A stretch of 64,000 bases of DNA from the NCBI GenBank assembly GCA_905250125.1, contig CAJNOL010000111.1, positions 1 to 64,000 on the forward strand, written 5' to 3'. Position 1 is the stretch's first letter. Each line of letters begins with the position of its first letter. The translations under genes and the position numbers were made by a program. Positions 13,901 to 25,900 of the stretch are shown piece by piece. Origin of the DNA: Rotaria sordida (lineage: Eukaryota > Rotifera > Eurotatoria > Philodinida > Philodinidae). Below the pieces are notes generated by a model. It searched no databases. It had not been told where the DNA came from and worked only from the letters and a program-made list of their open reading frames with translations.

Positions 13901-16900
13901 CCCCCATGGACGCGAATTAACCGATGAAGACAAGAATTTCAATCGTGATATTAATAATGCAAGAGTGGATATTGAAAATATCAATAATCATCTCAAAACT
14001 TATGCTATTTTCGGAAGTCTTTACCGAGCAACTATTGATAATTTTCATAAGATAACTAACATCGTACAAGTTGCTTCTACTCTATATATTATGTACTAGA
14101 ATAAACATTCCATTCATGAATAAACAACATGATAAGTTGTATTTTCTGATTAACTACTTGATAATAAAACTCTATAAATGATATTTTATGTTGATTGAAA
14201 TTTCTTAGTACGGACCGTGTAACGATAAACTAGATCGAATAGCTTACTGTCACCTTCAGTAATGATGTTTATTTAGCTATTTCACATACAACACACGCTT
14301 ATATAGGAAAGAACAAGAGAGAAAGAGAGATGAGCACAGGAAAGAACAATAGAACAAAATAAAGAGGAAAGGAAGGTTAGCTGGAGATGATATTAATAAA
14401 TCGGCATAGACTGGTGTATATTAACAAATAAAATACAAACAATCTTTAACGAAATCATCATAAGCAAACGTTCGGTAATTCTCATTCTTAGTAAAATATA
14501 GAGTTCAAACAATAATAGATCATTAGCAGTCTATATGTACTACTTAGGGCATATCAAAAGTTCCGGCCACGGTGTTCAAAGGATCTTTTCGAATAAGGGG
14601 ACCTGTTGAGAAATGAAAAAGCAACTATCCGATGCTGTAGAGCTTTTTGAGGTGCGTTGAATAGTATATAGAAAATCCTATTTTCATAAGACTTTAAAGG
14701 ATCTGGAGTCAATTTACTGATAGACGACTACACACCCGCATCCATACTCACACTGACAAGATGACCGGAGATGCCACATAGTGGAAGTTGTAGCCCGTAA
14801 AAAACTCTACAAAATCGTATGTGAGAAAAAATATTTTACAAATACTTTCGACTAATACCAACGACCACAATTTTCAGTAACCTGTCATGCTTCGGTATGG
14901 GTATGTAGTCGTCTATCAGTACATTGATTCTAGATCCTTTAAAGTCTTATGAAAACAAGATTTCCTATATACCATTGGACGTGTCTCATAAAACTACAAC
15001 ATCGAATATTTGCTTTTTCATTTCTCAATAGGTGCTCTTATCCGAAAAGATTCTTTAAACAGCGTACTCAAAACTTTTGGTATGTCTTAATTATAATTAG
15101 TAAAAAAAGTCACATTCTTCTGATATCTGAGTGAAGCTACGTAGGCAAATAAACATTAGAACTTCAGGCCGGCTGGCTACATCCATATAGAGGTTGGTCC
15201 AAAAGTAATCTGATAGTGTTTGATTGCAAAAAACTTTTAATAGAAACAAAATAGAGAGCTGCGGTTTTCACGATTCAAAAGAGGAAATGAAAATGCATCG
15301 AATCATATATCATAGAGTTTTCTAAGATCTTTTCCTAATCAATTTTCCAAAAAAATGCCGGAAAAATGCTTCCTTATAAAATAAGAAAAATGCAAAAAAC
15401 TGATTTTTTTCAGAGAAATGAATAGAAAAATCGGCTCAGAATTTTGAGTAGAATACCTATTACTTCTCAACAAGTAACTCTCAAACTCTGGCCTTTGCAC
15501 GATTTTGTAGGTTTTCGACTAGCGATTTGAATACACATTTGATCATAAAAAATTCAGTGTAGTCACCTTACTCAGTACGTTGGTTTTTAAAAATGTCGAT
15601 TTGAGTCCTTGAAAAAACTAGGTGAAATTATCTTATATTATGTTATTCGATACGTTTTCATCTTCCCTTTCGAACGGTGAAAACCACAGCTCTCCATCTT
15701 GTTCCTATCAAAATTTATTCGCAATCAAACACTGCCAGGTTACTTTTGGACCACCCTGTATGATGTGTATAAATAAACAAAACTTCTTCTCCAGTATATT
15801 GGGTATGAATCTATTTGGTTGCAAATTTTGCAAAAATGTCGAAGTAAAACGTAGCAAACATGTTGAAGTTGAATGTTCAAGAAAAAACTTCGATTCTCTA
15901 TTATGGGCTATTATAACTGTATTTCAAGTAAACTAAACATTTTATTGTTGATGCTTTCGTAACAGAAAAAAAACCATCATAAAAATTGTCAATGCTTTCG
16001 ATGTTTTTTCGTTTTCGATGCACAAAAGAAAATGCTTTTGTTATTGTTTTGTTTTGCTATATTGTTTTTGATAATTCGTATATATACGTAGTATTCTTGG
16101 CATGCATTTATTTGGTGGTGAATTTTGTTCAATACAAGCATTCAATATAACATCACATGAAGAATTTCATATGAAATGTCAATGTTGTACATGTTATGAA
16201 AATGATATTTTTAAAAATGATACTCATCTCAAAGATTTCAAATGTATACAAAAAAGACAAAATTTTGATTCAATTACTTTTGCATTATTAACCGCTTTTC
16301 AGGTATCCATTCTCTCATAAGAATAATAACCATCCATTCAGACGACGTGTTTCGTCGTTGTTTGAGGAGAGTAGAAGTCACCATTCAGGACATCGATTAG
16401 AAGAGTTTTTACTGAATTTTATCAGATTTTAGAGGGTGTGAGTGTTTTTCTTGAGAATTGGTAAGCAAAAACAAACAATAAAACGGTTGAACTTTGCTGG
16501 ATACAAAACGAACATTTTTCAAGATCGTGGGTGACTTCTTTGAGTAACCTCCGCTTTGAACACGACCTCTGTATCTCTTATCCTCTGTCTTCGCTTTATA
16601 TATCTACAGAGTTCGCTTAAATTTTGCATCATACACCCATTGTTATGTCTGCTTGCTTTTATACGTATATATATTTCATAATGAAATAATAATAAGTTGA
16701 ATAATTAAAAAAAAAAATATATTAAAAATAGGTGTTAACTCAAGAAGAATGGAATGAAGTACTTTACGATGGTATGAAAACCACAAGTGCATGGGCAGCA
16801 TTGTATTTTATAGCATTAATGACATTTGGAAATTATGTTTTATTTAATTTACTTGTTGCCATTCTTGTTGAAGGATTTTCAACAGAAGTAAAGAATAAAA

Positions 16901-19900
16901 AAAATGTTTTTATTTTTTATTTATTTAATTATTGAATATATTAGAAAGCGGGTAGCAATTCTGATAATGGAAGTATTTCAAATAGACTGGAAAAAGTTGA
17001 TCCATTTACAGTAAGAAGAATTAAATTAATAAATAAATCTATACATATTTGACAATTTTAGAGTCAAGCACTTTTTACAGGTGATATTGAAGGAGCAGCT
17101 AATCCACATGAATTAGTTGTCGATGAAACAGCACAAACTAATCAAGATAATAAAATTGCTCGAATAAAAGGTAACAAAAATAAATAAATAAAAATAAAAA
17201 TAAAAAAAGCAAACGTTATTATGTATTAGAAGTGAAAATAATAAGTATACCAAAGATTGCTATAAGTAATGAAAATGATTCAAGTTTATATGTTGTTGAA
17301 AATTTATTTAAAAAAAGTTCAAATTCAAATTCAAATAGTTCATCACCACATAAATCTATAATTAAAATTCGTTCATCTCAACCACAATCATTATCATCAT
17401 CAACAACACAAAGTTTTCATACATGTTTTGAATCAATTGATAAACAATCTAGAAAAATTTCTTTACCTATTCAACAAAATAATGCACTTTCAACAATTAA
17501 AAATAAATCATTAACAAATATTTATAATTATAATAATCAAACATATTATTATGATAAAGAACAAATTTCAATAAATCCAATACGACGAATTAATTCTTAT
17601 CAATCATCATTAACAAAACGTTTTATTATTCAAGATAGAAAATTAATTGAAGAATATATTAATCAAGCAGATAGAATTCATAAACGTCGATTAACATTTG
17701 ATAATTTTAATTATTCAATAGATCAAGTTGATACATCAAGTATTTATGAAACACCAAAACATGATTATAATCAACCTCTTCAAAATTCATTTCGTTTATT
17801 TATTGATAATGATTCAAATATATTAACAACAATTAATAATCAATCTGATATGCAAATTGATATTAATACAAATACAAATCAATCTCAACTTCAAGTTTGT
17901 ATTTTCAATCTATAATAATCATTTTTTAAATAATTATTATCGATTTAAATTCCATATTAATAATCAAACTAGCTCNNNNNNNNNNNNNNNNNNNNNNNNN
18001 NNNNNNNNNNNNNNNNNNNNNNNNNNNNNNNNNNNNNNNNNNNNNNNNNNNNNNNNNNNNNNNNNNNNNNNNNNNTTTTTTGTTTTTTAAGACGAATCGT
18101 TTGTGTTTAAATTGTTTATGTGGAAAAGGATTCTATAAATATTTTGAAAAACGAGAAAATTATTCACTTTATATATTTTCACCAGAAAATCGGTAAAATA
18201 AAATTGATTATTAATCGAAAAAACAAAATTCATCTTCTTCTCAATATTTTAGAATTCGTAAAGCATTGAAATATTTAATTTTAAAAAAATCTTTTGATTA
18301 TTTAATATTATTTATAATTGCTCTTAATTGTATAACACTTGCAATGGAACGTCCGTCGATTCCACCAACAAGTGCTGTATGTTATAACTTTTTTTTTTCG
18401 TTAAACAAAAACAAAAATACACGTTGGTTTTAGGAACGACAATTTTTAAATATAACAAATATTATTTTTACAATAATATTTACAATTGAAATGATGATAA
18501 AAGTTATTGCAAGTGGATTTATATATGGAAAACATAGTTATTTACGTAGTGGATGGAATGTTATGGATGGTTTTCTTGTTATTATATCAATTATTGATCT
18601 CGCTACAATGCATCGAGGATCATTAACATCAAATCATTTTGAATCAGATGCAGCAACACGTATTTTTAGCATGTTAAGAGTTTTTCGTTTATTAAGAACA
18701 TTAAGACCATTGAGAGGTTTAAAACGAAAATTCATAGAAGTTTTTATTTAAGATATAATTATATATTTATATTTTTAGTTATTAGTCGAGCACCTGGTCT
18801 TAAACTTGTTGTACAAACATTACTTTCATCATTAAGACCTATTGGACATATTGTTGTTATATGTTGTACTTTTTTTATTATATTTGGTATTCTTGGTGTT
18901 CAGGTATTTATTATTATTATTAACTACTACCGTCAGACCGTGCATACTGCACACCTGTTTTTTCTTTTAACGTATCACCTCAAAACTTTAACCCTTTCAC
19001 GCAGTAACACCTGTATAGACACTCCACATTGTACATATAGATACCCTACGACCTCATATTTTTATACTTCATTAGCTTTCGGCCTTATAATCTTATATCC
19101 CCTTGTAGCTCTTGTAGCATTATCCTCTTATTGCCTTACTCTCTTCAGGACCTATGGGTATCCTTATATAATAGTCCTTGAAAGACTATAGGATATCCTC
19201 ATAGGACGGCCTTTGAGGACCTCTAGGTATGTCCATAGGGTAGCCTTTGAGAAGCGATGGGTCCCCGATATAATAGCCTTTGACGGCCTAAGGGTACCCC
19301 ATATAATGCTTTTGGGATCCTCCTCCTTATAGCCTTATTTGACCTTTAACCTTTGACCCGGCACAGACAGACACACATTGAACATAATATATATAGATTG
19401 TTATACATCACTATCAGTTCGAGCTACACTATAAAAGAAAAAAATTGAATTAATTATTATTGAAAAATAGAAAATGAAATTTTTATTTATATGAGTATGA
19501 GAAAGTATTTTATAGGGAAATGTAAGAGAACTAATCTGAGAGATTATATATATATATATCATTCTTCAGTTCGATATTTGCTTTAACTATTGTCAAATCA
19601 AAAAATCTGTATATTGATTTGGTAGAAACACGAATAGAAAAGATATTTTTTTAGAAATCTAAAAATCGATTTTATCTATCAATATGATTATGTGAATTTT
19701 GGCATTATTTTCAATAAATCAACATGAGAGCAATTTTGCCTTTCCGTAAGGAGTTAACATAAATCACTATTTCATATTCAGTCAATTCTAATATAGTCTT
19801 GTCGATATCATTTTTTTTTATTGAAAATTCATTTGATATTAAACGAAGGATAGACTTTAACCTATAATCAAAAGTAGAAAAAGATATGAATATAGATGCA

Positions 19901-22900
19901 CTTTATTCGGGTATTTTATATCTTTAGTTACGTTTTATATCCGACGGATGGATGACTTACTTTATCATCAGACAAATTGATGAAATATTTTCCAGTTTTA
20001 TCATAGAGAAAAAGTATCTTGGAGATAGATATATAAACTGATCACTTGATTGCCGACGTCGGCTGAATCTATTTGAAGTTTTATCCTCATATTGCCGTCG
20101 GTGTCTAAACATACACAAAGATTTGACAGCGATAGCTGAGATTTTTCCATAGTTTTTTTAAAAAATTTTCTTAGTTTCATAAAATTCCCAAATGAACAAT
20201 GGCAGAAATTCGATAATAACATCCCGGAAAACTGATCCTGGATGTTGAAAAGCTACAATCGATTTTTATATTCCAACGATAGTTGTTCAACTTATCGGCT
20301 TTGAGCTCTACTTATAGATGTTGAAGATTTTTTTCGGTAGTTTTCATTGATACATTAAGATTTGTATATTATCTATTATTTAATAATTGATCTTCGGTAT
20401 ACCTAATTAAATAAGAGATTTATATATTCAATTGAATAGTTTCATTTTCTTATTGAATGATAAAAACTACTTAAAAGAATAAATTCTCTTATGTGTTTTG
20501 TTCTTTGTTAAGAATTTTTCGAATTGAAATCGATGTTTGTTTGTTTTTTTTTGTTTGACTAGCTTTTCAAAGGTAAATTTTATTATTGTGAAGGTCGATT
20601 AGCTCGTGATGTAACAACGAAACAACAATGTGAGGAGTTGTCTGATCATCATTGGAAAAATCAACAATATAATTTTGATAATTTAGGTCAAGTATGTATT
20701 TAAATAAATATTTTTTTCAAAAAGAAAAAATGTTTTATATATATATAAATAAGGCATTATTAACATTATTTGTATTATCATCTCGAGATGGTTGGGTTCA
20801 AATAATGTATAATGGTATAGATGCTGTTGATGTTAATATGCAACCAATAAGAAATTATAATGAAGCTAAATTAATTTATTTCATAGCATTTTTATTACTT
20901 GTTGGTTTTTTTGTATTAAATATGTTTGTTGGTGTTGTTATTGAAAATTTTCATAAATGTCGTGCTGAACAAGAACGTGAAGAAAAAGCTCGACGTACAG
21001 CAAAACGTGCAAAAAAAATTGAACGTAAACGACGTCGTATGCGTCAAATACCATATTATGCACATTTTTCACCATGGAGAAGACGTTTACATAATATTTG
21101 TAATAGTAAATATTTTGATTTAATTATTGCTGCTGTTATTGGTCTTAATGTTGTTACTATGTCATTAGAATTTTATTTAATGCCACCGGTAGTTTGTTTG
21201 TTTTTTTTTTCTATATTAGATTTTTGTTTTATTTTATTATATTTAATAGGCATTTGATTTAGCTCTTGATTATTGTAATTATGTATTTACAACTGTTTTT
21301 ATAATTGAATCAATATCAAAAATTATTGCTCTTGGACCATTACGTTATTTTAAAGACAAGTATTTTATTTCAAATAATTTTTTTTTTTTTTTTAATATAT
21401 TTTATTTATTTAAGATGGAATCAACTTGATATAACAATTGTTATTTTATCAATTGCTGGAATTTTTTTAGAAAAAATCAATAGTGGACATATACTTCCTA
21501 TTAATCCAACTCTTATACGTGTTATGAGAGTTCTAAGAATTGCACGAGGTTATTTAAATCATTTTATTTAGATTTTACCCTATTAAATATTCATATAACT
21601 AGTTAACTAACTTATCGACATTTTTTTATCTTATCAGAAAACCTTCCGAACTACTAAAAACCTTTTCAGTTCAAATTTCATCCACAAGTAGGAGATGTAT
21701 AAACTAGAAAAGTCTTAAGATGATATAGACACAAGTTGCATTTTGGCTGAGATATAAATTTTTGAGTAGAATTTTCGTGTAAGAGCTCTTTTTTCTGCTA
21801 AAATCAAAGTTTCGAATGTTGCCCTGAAACTTTGTCCACATCGAGGCCTTAATCAGACTAGTTCGCCCACAATGTTCCAGAATCTTTGAACAAATCAACT
21901 CCGAAATATGAGTATATTAACGTAAAGACCCTTTTTTTAGAGATTTTGTGTTAGGCACGGATATTTTGAAAAACTCATATTTCGAAGATGATTTGTCTAA
22001 AGACTGTGAAACTTCGTGGACAAACTAGTCTGATTGTGGTCTCGATATTAGTAAAGTTTTAGGTGAAATTTCGAAACTTTGATTTAAATGGAAAAGTGTA
22101 ATCCTACAGAAAAATTCTAGTAAAAAGTTGATATTTCAGTCAAATTGCAATTTGCGTTCATATCATCTTAGGACTTTTCTAGTTTTATGCATCTTCTACT
22201 TGTGAATGAAATTTGAACTGAAAAGCTTTTTAGGATGTGGAGAGATTCCATCGTTAGATAAATATTTATTCTACTATCTATTAAAGATAAACAAGAAAAT
22301 ATTTCATCTTTTCGAATGTTTTTATTCATATCAAATTCTATCTGATTAAATATCTTAAATTTTATATGATTTTCTCTAGGTGTTCATGTTTTTCGATAAA
22401 AGAATAGATTCGATATTAGAATTACATAACGAGAACATTTATAAGAAATTTTCAAAATAACCAATTCAAACAAAATTGTAAAAGATATTTCACAACTAAA
22501 CAGAATATTATACTAACGAGGAAAGTACCCGAAGTGTTCCCACAATTCGAGCTCAATGTCAATAGCCAAAGCCTAAAAGAATTCGTACCCATGGCCTGTT
22601 GAAGCCGACTTATGATCATTTCACTGGATTTTCGATTTCAGGCAAGATAGTCATGGAAAAACCGAACGATGGTATTCTTTTGGTTGAAATTTTTAGGACA
22701 TTCTAATAGCCATGAGATCTCTTTATGGTCAAAATAGCATCGTTCGGTTGTTCGATGAATGGCTTATCTGAAGTTGAAAATCAAGTAAAATGGTCATAAT
22801 ATGAGTTCGAAGTCTAGAGAACACTTCGGATACTTCTCTCGTTAGTTATTTTATGTGTTTAACATTGTTATGGATAAATGAAGTTAGAACTCTATAGAAA

Positions 22901-25900
22901 TCATCCCCTCAAACAGTAGAACTATTTTCGATAATTATAAAAATATTCTAACAATGATCGAAGCTCGGTCTACAATTTCTAAAACTTGAGTTGAGTTAAG
23001 AGAAAAATCATCGATAGTTGCAATAAAATATTTATAATGCAATCTATTGAAATTTTTCATAAGCTTCTTATCAATCTATGATTAAAGAATTTTCATTGAA
23101 ATGAATTTCTGATGTGTTGAAAATTCCTGAAAACAAATATTTTTTTTCTGTTCGAAAATGTGAAGATATCTAAATGAAAAATGAAATAGATTGGTTTTTT
23201 TCGATCGATCGATAAAATTTGTAATTTGAATTGATTAATTTTAGTACTTAAATTATTAAAAATGGCAAAAGGTATTCGAGCTTTATTAGATACGGTTATT
23301 CAAGCTCTTCCACAAGTTGGAAACTTGGTAAATAAATAAATATTATTTATTTTAATAATAAAAAACAAATTAACTTTTTTGTTTTTCTTCAAAGGGTCTT
23401 TTATTTTTTCTTCTTTTCTTTATATTTGCTGCACTTGGTGTTGAATTATTTGGAAAATTAGAATGTAGTGAAGAACGTCCATGTACTGGACTTGATAAAC
23501 ATGCACATTTTAAAGATTTTGGTATGGCTTTTTTAACATTATTTCGTATTGCAACTGGTGATAATTGGAATGGAATTATGAAAGTTTGTTTTTATTTTTA
23601 GTTTTTTTTTTTATAAAATAAAAGATATTTTATTTTATAAAAGGATGCATTACGTCAAGATGATTCACCACATGGAGGAAAAAATCAATTTATGACAGCA
23701 TTAGCACCGATTTATTTTGTTATTTTTGTTCTTATGGCACAATTTGTTCTTGTTAATGTTGTTGTTGCTGTTTTAATGAAAAAACTTGATGTAAGTTTTT
23801 TTTTAAAAAAGTCTCTTTTTTTTAAATTAAATATCTTATTTTAATTAGGAATCGAATCAAATGATGTCTGATGATACAGAAATTGATGAAGAAATTGAAC
23901 GACAATTAGAAGCTGATGCACAGGATCGAGATTATCTTGAACAACCATTAATTGATGATAAAGAGTTTCATGTATTTTTATTATCAATTCTTCTTTTTTT
24001 TTTCTCTTAAATTTCTCGTTTTTTTTAAATTTTAGTTTCTAAATGATAATAATATTAGTTATTTTCCATTAACAAAACAATTATCTTTACCAGCAAATTT
24101 TACATTTCATTCAATGGATTCAATAACAGAACGTTCCGAAAAAGGTTTGTTTCCATTATGTTATACCAACTGATATCAATCCATCAGTCTTATTTAACTT
24201 TTTTTTTGTAATTTCTTCCAATTCTAATTATGGCTTCTCGCATCTTACTCCAATTCGATCTCTACAGATTCTATAGAAATCCGTCTCAAGGATATCGGCA
24301 GTTTTTCAAAGTAGAACGATCATAGATGAAATAGGTACCGGTCTGGATTTTGGATCGACTCGTCCTAACGGTCAACCGGTCTATACTAGTCTAAATTTCT
24401 CACTTTTCTGATGTATGATTGTATCCATATAAAAAACAATAAATGAAACCAACCCTAATATCGCTGATCACGCAACAATTAGTTTAACAAATAGTTTATA
24501 GAACGGTATCAATGAAATTATTCTGGTCAATAGTGAGGCATTATGCCAGTATGCAGCAAGTTACTAATTTACTTATGGTATAGCAAAAGTTCTGGCTATG
24601 ACGTTTAAAGGATCTTTTCGGATAAGATTACCTATTGAGAAATGAAAAAGCAAATATCCGATGTTGTAGAGTTTTTTAAGGCGCATCGAATCGTATATAG
24701 GAAATCTTGTTTTCATAGGGCTCTAAAGGAACTTGAGTCAATTTACTGATAGACTATCATATATCCACACTGATAAGATGACCAGAGATGATACATATAG
24801 GAGGTTGTAGTCCGTCAAAAACTCTACAAAATCTTATAGGAGGAAAAAATATTTTCGACTGATACTAACGGGCACAATATTCAGAAAATGATCATGTTTG
24901 GCTATGTATGTGTACTTGTCTATCAGTAAATTGAGTCTAGTTCGTTTAAAGTCTTATGAAAACAGGACTTCCTATATACTATTCAACGCACCTCCAAAAA
25001 CTTTTTTATTCTTCAATAGATTACCTCATCCGAAAAGAGCCTTTGAACGCCGTGGCCAGAACTTTTGCTATGTCCTAAGTAACTCAAAACAGTTGACTAT
25101 GGAGCGAGATTTCATTTTAAGACTCGGTCTGTCCCCTGTAGAACGGTACATTGTCGGTAGACCGGCATTGAATGATGGACTAATAGTATCACTAGTATCT
25201 CGTTTATTACCGGTATACCGATCTGTCCGGTCTAAGGAATTCGGACCGATACCGATTCCATCTATGGAAACGATCTATAAATTTGTAAGACAGTAAAAGG
25301 TAGTGTATCTGAGTGAAAGTGACTAAGAAAAAATACCTTTTCAAACAATAGATTGAAATTTTTGCAGACATGACGTCAAAAGTCCAGCGATTAGCGCATC
25401 TCAGGTCCTCATAGTTCACCTCTGCTTAGGCGAATGAGCCTTGTGCGTTAGCGGTCACATGTCTCTCTCTGTATGTATATGTCAGTTCGCTAACAGAGTT
25501 ATTGACAAGCAGTGAGATTATCAATAATTTCCATGGCGATAGACACAATAGATGAGGTTGTAGTTTCGAGTTGACTTTTTTGCTTTGTAATAGATTCGAA
25601 TGGAAGGATTAGAATAGTTTTCTATATAAGGAATCAGAATATGATTTTTGATAATATTTAACTATTCGATTGATTTTGATGAGTCTATGAGCAAGTTAAT
25701 TTAAAGTATCGTTTCTAAAATGAAATAAACTGATGATTCGAAATAGTTTATCATTATAACTCTTATCTGAAATCATAATAATGTTTTCTACTGTTTAGTT
25801 TTTTTAAAATTTGAATTCAATATCTGTTTACATTGTTTTATTTCACATTGATAATATTTTAGAAAAAATTTGACTATACAAAATTGAGATAGTTTGTTTA

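Noticed and set aside
15795-16302. Interpretation of exon 7b as a pseudo-exon duplicate of 7a
   Set aside because: Both have intact splice sites, same phase, open frames and conserved S5 and pore-helix residues; decay is not evident in either.
24898-25296. 132-codon open frame in Cav3 intron 24
   Set aside because: It runs across the junction of two nested non-coding elements and reads their terminal repeats.
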